A stretch of DNA of 64,000 bases from Propionivibrio hellwigii (GTDB taxonomy: Bacteria > Pseudomonadota > Gammaproteobacteria > Burkholderiales > Rhodocyclaceae): NCBI RefSeq assembly GCF_041770905.1, contig NZ_JBEUWX010000002.1:1116001-1180000 (forward strand), given 5' to 3'. The notes under the pieces were generated by a model. The model saw only the letters and a list, made by a program, of their open reading frames with translations, did no database searches and was not told the origin of the DNA. Below, piece after piece: positions 52,289 through 59,386 of this stretch. Both the position numbers and the translations under genes were made by a program. How positions within the stretch are numbered: the stretch's first letter is position 1; each line of letters starts with the position of its first letter.

Positions 52289-53317
52289 ATGCTCGACAAA
52301 CGCGCCCGCACCCTGCTCAAGACCCTGATTGAACGCTATATTGCCGACGGTCAGCCGGTCGGCTCGCGCCTGTTGTCGAAGTATTCCGGACTCGATCTAT
52401 CCGCCGCAACGGTGCGCAATGTCATGGCCGATCTCGAAGAACTCGGCTTCATCACCAGCCCCCATACTTCCGCCGGACGGGTGCCGACGCCGCGCGGTTA
52501 CCGCTTTTTTGTCGATCGCCTGCTGACCACGCAACCGCTGGAAACGGAGAAAATCCACGCCATCGAAGACCAGTTGCAGCCTTCGCAGCCACAGCGCCTC
52601 ATCAGCAACGCTTCTCTGCTTGTTTCCGAACTGACGCATTTCGCCGGCATCGTCCTGACGCCGCGGCGCACGTCACTGAAAATCCGGCATATCGAATTTG
52701 TCAGTCTGTCAGAAAAGCGCATCCTGCTGATCCTCGTCACAACCGATGGCGACGTGCAAAACCGCATTCTGTTCACCGAACGCTCTTATTCGCCGGCTGA
52801 ACTCGTCACGGCCACCAATTATCTGAACCAGTATTTCGCCGGCCATGAGTTCGAGCACATCCGCGACCGCGTTAAGGAGGACCTGATCCGGCTGCGCAGC
52901 GATCTACAGGATTTGATGGCCGCCGCCCTCACCGCCGGTGACGAGGCGCTGCACCGTTCCGACCCGCTTTATGTCATTTCCGGCGAACGCAATCTGCTCG
53001 ACGTTGCGGAGCTCTCTTCAAACATGAAGCGCCTGCGCGAACTGTTCGACCTGTTTGAACAGCGTGCCGCACTCATGCAATTGCTCGACGTTTCGCTGCG
53101 CGCCGACGGCATCCAGATTTTCATCGGCGGGGAATCCGGCCTTTCGCCGCTTGACGAATGCAGCGTCGTCACCGCGCCCTACGAAGTGGGCGGCCAGGTC
53201 GTCGGCTCGGTCGGCGTCATCGGCCCGACGCGGATGGCTTACGAGCACGTCATCCCCATCGTCGACATCACGGCCAAACTGCTCTCCTCGGCACTGACCC
53301 ATCAGATCGCTTCCTGA
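52289..53317 (+). CDS. hrcA: Heat-inducible transcription repressor HrcA
   Basis: 342 residues. N-terminal winged-helix DNA-binding domain (LLKTLIERYIADGQPVGSRLL, LSAATVRNVMADLEELGF, HTSAGRVPTPRGYRFFVD) and the C-terminal GAF-like dimer domain with LVTTDGDVQNRILFTE and IGPTRMAY. HrcA represses groE and dnaK operons by binding CIRCE elements, folded with help from GroEL. It starts the chaperone region; hemH follows after 19 nt and is probably co-transcribed. No CIRCE was seen in the window, so its targets here may be elsewhere. Confidence 0.95.
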   Translation: MLDKRARTLLKTLIERYIADGQPVGSRLLSKYSGLDLSAATVRNVMADLEELGFITSPHTSAGRVPTPRGYRFFVDRLLTTQPLETEKIHAIEDQLQPSQPQRLISNASLLVSELTHFAGIVLTPRRTSLKIRHIEFVSLSEKRILLILVTTDGDVQNRILFTERSYSPAELVTATNYLNQYFAGHEFEHIRDRVKEDLIRLRSDLQDLMAAALTAGDEALHRSDPLYVISGERNLLDVAELSSNMKRLRELFDLFEQRAALMQLLDVSLRADGIQIFIGGESGLSPLDECSVVTAPYEVGGQVVGSVGVIGPTRMAYEHVIPIVDITAKLLSSALTHQIAS

Positions 53318-53336
53318 CGGCGCCCGACGATTGCCC

Positions 53337-54392
53337 ATGCCCCGCTTTTCTTCCCGCGCCGAATCCGGTCTGCACGAATCCCGCCCGCACGCCGCCAGCC
53401 TTGCCAGCACGGCCGTTCTGCTGGTCAACCTCGGCACGCCGGAAGCGCCGGATACGGCCTCGGTGCGCCGTTACCTCAGGGAATTTCTCTCCGATCCGCA
53501 CGTCGTCATCCTGCCCCGCCTGCTCTGGCTGCCGCTGCTGCACGGCATCGTGCTCAATGTCCGCCCCAAACATTCGGCGGCAAGGTATCAAAAAATCTGG
53601 ACGCCGGAAGGCTCGCCGCTGAAAATTCACACCGAAAAACAGGCCAAGCTCCTGCGCGGGTTTCTTGGTGCGGACAAACACCCGATGCACGTCGCCTATG
53701 CCATGCGTTACGGCCGCCCCGCGCTGGACGACGTGCTGGCGCGCCTGCATCGCCAGGGCATGCGGCGCATCCTACTGCTGCCGCTCTATCCGCAACATGC
53801 CACGAGCACGATGGCGACCGTGTTTGACGCCGCCGAAGCCTGGGCAGCGCGCGTAAAAAACCCGCCGAAACTCCTAAAACTCCGCCTCCGCGCCGACGAT
53901 CCGCGCTACATTGCAGCGCTCGCCGCCAGCGTCCGTGAACACTGGATGCGCGAAGGGCAGCCCGACCCGGCTTATCGCCTGGTCATGAGCTTTCACGGCG
54001 TACCGCGCCGAACCATCGAACGCGGCGACCCCTATTACGACGAATGTCTGAAAACAGCCGCACTGCTCGCACACGAACTCGGGCTGTCGGCAGAACACTA
54101 CCGGATCGCTTTCCAGTCCTATCCGGGCTATTGCAGATGGCTCAGCCCCAGAACGGACGAGACGCTGGCGGAACTGGGCGCAGCGCACACGCAGCGGGTG
54201 GATGTCATCTGCCCCGGCTTCGTCAGCGACTGCCTGGAAACGCTGGAAGAAATCGCCATCGAAGGCAAAAAGACTTTCCTTGCAGCGGGCGGCGGCGAAT
54301 TCCACTACATCCCCTGCCTCAACGAACGCGACGACTGGATTCATACGCTCGCCCGCCGCGTCATCGCACATACTCGGCAAACGCCGGATTAA
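53337..54392 (+). CDS. hemH: Ferrochelatase
   Basis: 351 residues. Inserts Fe2+ into protoporphyrin IX, the last haem step. VLLVNLGTPEAPDTASVRRYL, AMRYGRP, RILLLPLYPQHATSTMATV, SFHGVPRR with the catalytic His, and GFVSDCLETLEEI with the active-site Glu are canonical. The usual FQSRFG-x-xEWLxPYT block reads FQSYPGYCRWLSPRT, which is unusual for the family. ATG at 53337 is preferred over TTG at 53331. Sits between hrcA and grpE as in many Betaproteobacteria, but here 4.3 kb of other genes separate it from grpE. A repeat array begins at its stop codon. Confidence 0.93.
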   Translation: MPRFSSRAESGLHESRPHAASLASTAVLLVNLGTPEAPDTASVRRYLREFLSDPHVVILPRLLWLPLLHGIVLNVRPKHSAARYQKIWTPEGSPLKIHTEKQAKLLRGFLGADKHPMHVAYAMRYGRPALDDVLARLHRQGMRRILLLPLYPQHATSTMATVFDAAEAWAARVKNPPKLLKLRLRADDPRYIAALAASVREHWMREGQPDPAYRLVMSFHGVPRRTIERGDPYYDECLKTAALLAHELGLSAEHYRIAFQSYPGYCRWLSPRTDETLAELGAAHTQRVDVICPGFVSDCLETLEEIAIEGKKTFLAAGGGEFHYIPCLNERDDWIHTLARRVIAHTRQTPD

Positions 54393-54565
54393 AACGGGCA
54401 CCCCCTCTGAAGCCCGCGTGGATAGGGCATCTCCAAGGGGAATGCCCTGAAGCCCTTGTAAACAGGGCACTTCCGGGCAGCCTATCCGCCAGCCTTTTAT
54501 TTATAAGGGTTTCAGAGGTACCCGCCCGCAAACGCCCTATCCACGGGGGTTCCAAGCATGCCTTT
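54390..54565. repeat. 40-bp-period hairpin repeat array (four units) abutting hemH
   Basis: Units at 54409, 54449, 54489 and 54529, exactly 40 bp apart. A partial, out-of-register unit (TAAAACGGGCACCCC) overlaps the hemH stop codon itself. Confidence 0.88.
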
Positions 54566-54619
54566 TCGCGCATAAGGCAAGCACGGAGTGCCCTAAAACC
54601 CCTTAGGCGCAGCCGCAGG

Positions 54620-54810
54620 CGCGGGGAAGCTTGGCGGAAACAAGGGCTTGATTGTCTGAGCGCAGCGAGTTATCAAGCCCGCCGACAAGCGGCCCGCGAC
54701 AAGGAGTTTTCTGCGCCTGGGGTCGCCTTTCTTTGCTGACTTTCTTTGGCGAGGCAAAGAAAGTCAGCGGGGTGCGCTGCCGCTCAGCGCAACGGCATCA
54801 AGAGAAGTTT
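54620..54810. repeat. 190-bp dispersed element with a 14-bp perfect hairpin, copy 2
   Basis: Partner of 49790-49985, roughly 90% identical by eye. The hairpin GCTGACTTTCTTTG / CAAAGAAAGTCAGC is at 54735-54748 and 54755-54768 and is unchanged. Both copies sit next to a 40-bp repeat array. Confidence 0.8.
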
Positions 54811-54901
54811 CATAGTGGGAAGGTCAGCGCGCAGGCTGTGGCGATCCTTGTTTGCAAGGCGAGGCCAACGCAGCAACGCCGTATGTTGGCAAAGGAAGCC
54901 A

Positions 54902-55849
54902 CTATCGCCTTTGCCCGTACCACACGCATACGGCAGTAGCGGTCATCGTCAGCAACATGCCGCAGGCCGTTATCGACGACGGGCTTTCCCCCAGGATCAC
55001 AATGGCAAACAGCACGCCCAGTACTGGCTCTAGGGCAATCAGTATGCCGGATACGCTGGCAGGAATCGACCGCAACCCTTTATTCCATAAAAGAATCGCC
55101 AGCCAGCTACAGGCAATGGCGAGATAGAACAGGGCGAAGACGCCGCCGGGATTGGGCGTGATATGCCAGTTTTGCGTCAGCAGAAAAGTAAAGGGCAGAC
55201 AGAACAGCGCCCCCAGTACCAGGGTCGTCACGGTATAGGTTCTGGCGGAAATGCTTTGCATGATATCCCGCCCCAGATACAGGCAGAAGACAAAACTAAT
55301 CCCCGCGCCGAGAGACAGCAGGCTGCCAAACAGACTGACCTCACCGCTGCGTTCACCGCCCAGAACGATCAGCCCAATGCCGGCAAAGGCTGCCACAGCG
55401 CTCAGCCAGTTCAGCAGATGCGTGCGTTGTTTGAAAAAGAGATATCCGATCAGCGTCGACAGCACCGGCTCGGCGCCGATGATTGTCGCCGCGCTGGCGG
55501 CCGAAGTGTGGTTCAGGCCGATGAACTGCAAGAGGTACACCAACGGAAAATTCATGAACGCCAGCAGCCACAGACGCCTGCGTAAATGCACGGGAACGGC
55601 GCGATAAGATTCGACAAAGGCGGGCGCAACGATCAACGCTGCAATCACCAGACGAAACTGCACCGTCAGTACGGGGTCGGCGACGGTATAGGAATATTTG
55701 CCCGCGACAAAGGAACTGCCCCAGATCACAATGGCAAGCAGGGAATACATCATGGCGGCGGAAAAATCTTTCTTGCTTCCTGTTTTTATCGTTGATGAAC
55801 AGGCCGGGGCTTTCCCGGCGTGTTCCGATGCGTTCTTCTCCGGCGGCAT
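54902..55849 (-). CDS. DMT-superfamily transporter (EamA family)
   Basis: 315 residues with ten predicted helices in two EamA domains. SLLAIVIWGSSFVAGKYS starts the first; NHTSAASAATIIGAEPVLST and IPASVSGILIALEPVLGVLF are the matched pore-lining blocks before the Glu/Pro motif in each half. The first 30 residues are cytoplasmic. Exporters of amino acids or other metabolites are common in the family; substrate unknown. It interrupts the hemH-grpE neighbourhood. The 55850-56158 gap behind its start shows no gene. Confidence 0.85.
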   Translation of the reverse strand: MPPEKNASEHAGKAPACSSTIKTGSKKDFSAAMMYSLLAIVIWGSSFVAGKYSYTVADPVLTVQFRLVIAALIVAPAFVESYRAVPVHLRRRLWLLAFMNFPLVYLLQFIGLNHTSAASAATIIGAEPVLSTLIGYLFFKQRTHLLNWLSAVAAFAGIGLIVLGGERSGEVSLFGSLLSLGAGISFVFCLYLGRDIMQSISARTYTVTTLVLGALFCLPFTFLLTQNWHITPNPGGVFALFYLAIACSWLAILLWNKGLRSIPASVSGILIALEPVLGVLFAIVILGESPSSITACGMLLTMTATAVCVWYGQRR

Positions 55850-56158
55850 TGACTCATCCGGCCGAATTCATCGCATTGTATCTGCCCTGTACGGTCTTTC
55901 AGTCGGCAACCCGCCGCTTTGCCATGATTGCCATCAAAATGTGTCCGATTGATGGCACATCAATCTTACCGACGATGGCCGGATAACAACCCGGCATCCC
56001 CGGTATGGACAGCAGGCTAATGCGAAAGGATGTGAAAAGTATGCCGTGAAAGACATGGGCTGCTGCGCCAAACACCGGCTGCCCGCTATTTTGCCATCAC
56101 GGCCACAAGCGCCATCGGCTGCCGGCATGGGCGGCAAGGCTGGCAAGCGCACGCGCCG

Positions 56159-57523
56159 CTAGAGCGGCGCCAGTTCGAGATCAACGCAAAGATTCTGCTT
56201 GCCCTTGACGGCGGGCTGTCCATATTGGGCAAGCGCCGTATTGGCCGTGCGCAGGCGATCAAGCACCTTGGCAATGAGCACATCGCGGAAGCGCGCCAGC
56301 ACCTCTTCGGAACTCAGCTCAAGCGCCGCGCTGTTGATTTCCAGAAACAGCGTCGGCGCCAGTGTCGTCACCGTCGCCCAGCGCGTGCTGTCGCGCGGGT
56401 GCAAAAATGCCATTTCGCCGATCACCTCGCCCGCGCCCGCCTGACAGATTACTTTGCCCTCGATGGAAATTTCCACCTGTCCATCAATGATGATGCCGAA
56501 CAGACGGCTTTGCTCTCCTTCGTGGATCAGCGTCACCCTCTCAGCCAGGTCGCGCCAGACGCTGATACGCAGCACTTCCCAAATCTCGATATCCTCAAAT
56601 TCGGTGAAAAAGGCCAGCCGGCGCAGCTGTCCGAAGCGGGAGAGATCGAGCTCGGTATCGTTCTCATCGAAAATCTTGTAACGCACTGCCGACAGATCTT
56701 TGGCAAATTCGGCGCCGTTGCGGTAACGATTGTAGAGATCCTTTTCCAGCGCCTTGCGCAGGATCGGGTCGAGTTTTTCCGGCAGATTGGGGTTGAGCGC
56801 ACAGACGGAAGGCGGATCCGTATTGACGATCTTATAAACCAGCGCGCCAGCATTGTTTGCACGAAACGGCAGGCGGCCAGTCAGCAACTGAAAAAGCACG
56901 ACGCCCAGCGAATAGAGGTCCGTCTTCTGGTTGAGCGGGTAATTCTTGATCTGCTCCGGCGACATGTAAGACGGCGATCCAACCCCCATGACGAAGGTCG
57001 AATCCTTGTTGCGATCCTTGTTCAAATTAAGCGCCAGGCCAAAATCGGTAATCTTGGGATTGCCATCCTGATCGATCAGGATATTGGCCGGTTTGATGTC
57101 GCGGTGCACAACGCCCTGCCGGAATGCATGATCCAGCGCCAGACAGCATTTAAAGATGATTTCTATGGCGCGATGCATCGGCAGGAGCTGATTGATGGCG
57201 CAAAAGCGCTCGACCGATTCGCCATAGACCGGCTCCATGACCAGATAGGCGTAATCCTCCTCAATATGCGCGTCGTAGATTTTGACGATATTCGGATGAT
57301 TGAGCCGGCGTCCGATCGAGTTTTCCGTCTGAAACAGCTTGCGCAGACGGCGCGATACCGCCTCATTGTCGCCCTCGAAACGGATCAGCTTGATCGCCAC
57401 CTCGCGCTCCAGTTTCGGGTCACGCGCGAGGTATACAACCGCCGTCGCCCCCTTGCCCAGGCGACGAATGATTTCGTATTTGCCGATTTTTTCCACGTCT
57501 CTATCCATTACCACATCAAACAT
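56159..57523 (-). CDS. Serine/threonine protein kinase with C-terminal cyclic-nucleotide-binding domain
   Basis: 454 residues, no membrane helix. Hanks-type kinase domain about residues 14-280: glycine loop RLGKGATAVVYLA, Lys in VAIKLI, catalytic VVHRDIKPANIL, KITDFGLAL and SPSYMSPEQ. From about 325 a cNMP-binding-like beta roll follows: ERVTLIHEGEQSRLFGIIIDG, EVIGEMAFLHPRDSTRWATV and a closing helix. The phosphate-cassette Arg appears as STRWATV, compatible with but not proof of cAMP or cGMP binding. Substrates are unknown. A start at residue 6 is also possible. An AT-rich effector/immunity pair lies immediately upstream on the same strand. Confidence 0.87.
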   Translation of the reverse strand: MFDVVMDRDVEKIGKYEIIRRLGKGATAVVYLARDPKLEREVAIKLIRFEGDNEAVSRRLRKLFQTENSIGRRLNHPNIVKIYDAHIEEDYAYLVMEPVYGESVERFCAINQLLPMHRAIEIIFKCCLALDHAFRQGVVHRDIKPANILIDQDGNPKITDFGLALNLNKDRNKDSTFVMGVGSPSYMSPEQIKNYPLNQKTDLYSLGVVLFQLLTGRLPFRANNAGALVYKIVNTDPPSVCALNPNLPEKLDPILRKALEKDLYNRYRNGAEFAKDLSAVRYKIFDENDTELDLSRFGQLRRLAFFTEFEDIEIWEVLRISVWRDLAERVTLIHEGEQSRLFGIIIDGQVEISIEGKVICQAGAGEVIGEMAFLHPRDSTRWATVTTLAPTLFLEINSAALELSSEEVLARFRDVLIAKVLDRLRTANTALAQYGQPAVKGKQNLCVDLELAPL

Positions 57524-57555
57524 CTATGTTATAAATATCCTATAGAAACTCCAAA

Positions 57556-58047
57556 TCAGTCTAACGACCAGAACCATATTTCACTTGAATTAGGAAAGCA
57601 TACTGAATTACATATGTATGTCTTATTCAAAGGTTCTATCAAATCAATATGCCCACCTCTGTACCCCTCGATTTTCCAGAAAAAAATTATTCCTCTTTTC
57701 CCTTCCAGTTTGGCTGCTGCCTCCGATGCATTCTTAAATATCTTAGGCTTACCAAGAAGATGCGATTTAGAAAGTTGGTCAGCGAGAAGTTTTGCCCCTG
57801 GCTCTAAGAATTTCCCTTTATATTGACCAGCTTTAATTCTCAGGCGCCCGTGAACAGGCATGCCAGATTTAATCAATGCCAGACTCATTCGGGTTGCACA
57901 TGTATTTTCATAACTTGCATTTTGTTTAACTAGTGCGGCCTGATCATACCCAATTTCCTCATAAAGATTCTCTCCTGAAACAAAATTTGAGCTGAATTTC
58001 GCAGATGAATAATGATGCTTCTTTACAACAGAGTATAGTGGTTTCAT
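57556..58047 (-). CDS. tae4: Tae4-like type VI secretion amidase effector
   Basis: 163 residues resembling Tae4, the NlpC/P60-fold amidase that cuts peptidoglycan cross-links. The catalytic Cys is in ENTCATRMSLALIKSG (compare NACPIRMS in Salmonella Tae4) and the His in YRGGHIDL (compare RGHVTLW). GKRGIIFFW before it and the terminal EIWFWSLD also match. The two late cysteines (ICNSVC) probably form a disulfide. No signal peptide, as expected for T6SS cargo. AT-rich compared with its neighbours, so probably acquired. No T6SS structural gene is in the window. Overlaps the immunity gene by 4 nt. Confidence 0.75.
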   Translation of the reverse strand: MKPLYSVVKKHHYSSAKFSSNFVSGENLYEEIGYDQAALVKQNASYENTCATRMSLALIKSGMPVHGRLRIKAGQYKGKFLEPGAKLLADQLSKSHLLGKPKIFKNASEAAAKLEGKRGIIFFWKIEGYRGGHIDLIEPLNKTYICNSVCFPNSSEIWFWSLD

Positions 58048-58436
58048 TGATAATCTCTTTTACAAGAAAGTCGTTTTTTTAAAATATCTGTAATCACAAG
58101 AGAGGCTCTTTTCTTCATCTGCTTTCCATCAAGTTTTTTAAAACTTGAGTAGATTATTTCATCCAAGGAAATTGTTTTTATATGATAATAATCACACCAA
58201 ACTGTCCCTTCTGTGGCATCAAGGACGCCAAGCAAATACATTTCTGCATAGCGCCTTTCTGTAAGATTCTGACTCATATAGGCAGAGAAGAAATCTTGTG
58301 CCAATAGATTATTATTTGAAATAATTAACGACTGAGAATCAGGAATCGGCGATGCTAGTTTAGTCACTTGCGCATCAGCATTGACAAACAAGCTAATACC
58401 CAGCAAAAAAATTATAGAATGCGCTAATTTAAACAT
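58044..58436 (-). CDS. Tai4/Rap1a-type periplasmic immunity protein
   Basis: 130 residues with a Sec signal peptide (FKLAHSIIFLLGISLFVNADA) and a small helical mature domain containing RYAEMYLLGVLDATEGTVWC and ASLVITDILKKRLSC. The YLLGVLDA-x-x-G-x-x-WC pattern and the second late Cys match the Rap1a/Tai family, which block Tae effectors in the periplasm. It precedes the effector gene and overlaps it by 4 nt (ATGA), reversing the common effector-first order. This pairing strongly supports both calls. Confidence 0.75.
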   Translation of the reverse strand: MFKLAHSIIFLLGISLFVNADAQVTKLASPIPDSQSLIISNNNLLAQDFFSAYMSQNLTERRYAEMYLLGVLDATEGTVWCDYYHIKTISLDEIIYSSFKKLDGKQMKKRASLVITDILKKRLSCKRDYQ

Positions 58437-58610
58437 AAAAATTTCCTCTCTAAACGATACGATAGTGTTGGATAGTTTTGACTAACCGTCATATTACCTA
58501 GGCCGTCAAAGAAATGCCACAAATGCCCGGCACGGTCGATGCTCCGCTACACTTGCCCAATGCGCCGCACAATCACTGCGGCCGCATTTCCTCAAAATTT
58601 TTTCCTACCC

Positions 58611-58638
58611 CTTGAAAAACCGGACAGCGCCCCCAGCT
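58611..58638 (+). promoter_or_regulatory. Probable sigma-32 heat-shock promoter of grpE
   Basis: CTTGAAA at 58611-58617, a 12-nt spacer, then CCCCCAGCT at 58630-58638 compares well with the sigma-32 consensus CTTGAAA-(11-16 nt)-CCCATNT, although the -10 is imperfect (CAGCT for CATNT). The grpE ATG is 29 nt downstream with GGAG between. No other promoter is obvious. Confidence 0.5.
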
Positions 58639-58666
58639 GGAAGGAAAATTCCGGAGAAATTTCATT

Positions 58667-59269
58667 ATGCGAAACCACCCTCACAAACATCACCACGGCC
58701 ACGAGGCCGCCGTATCCGACGCGGAAACATCTTCCGCTCCGCCCGACGTAGCGGCGGAAGAAGCCGTCGCTACGGCAGGCGTGCCACCAACGGAAGAGGC
58801 ACAGACGCCGACGGAAGATGCACTGGCGGCGCAACTGCGTCAGGCCGAGGAAAAGGCGGCTGAACATCACGATGCCTGGCTGCGCGCCAAGGCGGAGACG
58901 GAAAACGTTCGCCGCCGCGCGCAGGAAGACATTGCCAAAGCCTCCAAATTTGCCATTGAAAGATTTGCCAAAGAGCTGATTATCGTCAAGGATAGCCTGG
59001 AAGCCGGACTGGCTGCCGAAAACCCGAGCGTGGACAGTCTGCGCGCCGGAACTGAACTGACGCTTAAACAACTCATCGCGGCATTTGAAAAATCCCAGCT
59101 CCGCGAAATCAACCCGGTGGGCGAAAAATTCGATCCGCACTTTCATCAGGCCATCAGCATGATTGAGTCGGATCAGGAACCGAATACGGTCGTCAATGTG
59201 CTGCAAAAGGGTTATCTGCTCGCCGACCGCGTGCTGCGCCCCGCGCTCGTCACTGTGGCCCAGCCTTAA
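58667..59269 (+). CDS. grpE: Nucleotide exchange factor GrpE
   Basis: 200 residues. A disordered His- then Ala/Glu-rich start (NHPHKHHHGHEAA), a long coiled coil (QLRQAEEKAAEHHDAWLRAK, ETENVRRRAQEDIAKA) and the C-terminal beta domain with NPVGEKFDPHFHQAIS and VLQKGYLLADRVLRPALVTV. It releases ADP from DnaK. First gene of grpE-dnaK-dnaJ behind a likely sigma-32 promoter; dnaK follows after 117 nt. Confidence 0.94.
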   Translation: MRNHPHKHHHGHEAAVSDAETSSAPPDVAAEEAVATAGVPPTEEAQTPTEDALAAQLRQAEEKAAEHHDAWLRAKAETENVRRRAQEDIAKASKFAIERFAKELIIVKDSLEAGLAAENPSVDSLRAGTELTLKQLIAAFEKSQLREINPVGEKFDPHFHQAISMIESDQEPNTVVNVLQKGYLLADRVLRPALVTVAQP

Positions 59270-59386
59270 ATGACCGGAAAGCTTGAAAAAGCCGCACTAA
59301 ACCGCATATAGGCAACGACCCGGCGTTTCTCCGGACATTCTTCAGACTTCATCTGGATTTCATTGCGTTTTGTAAAGGATAGAGAT

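Noticed and set aside
56225..57826. 533-codon plus-strand frame
   Set aside because: Antisense to the kinase and part of the Tae4-like gene, both of which show clear motifs on the minus strand.
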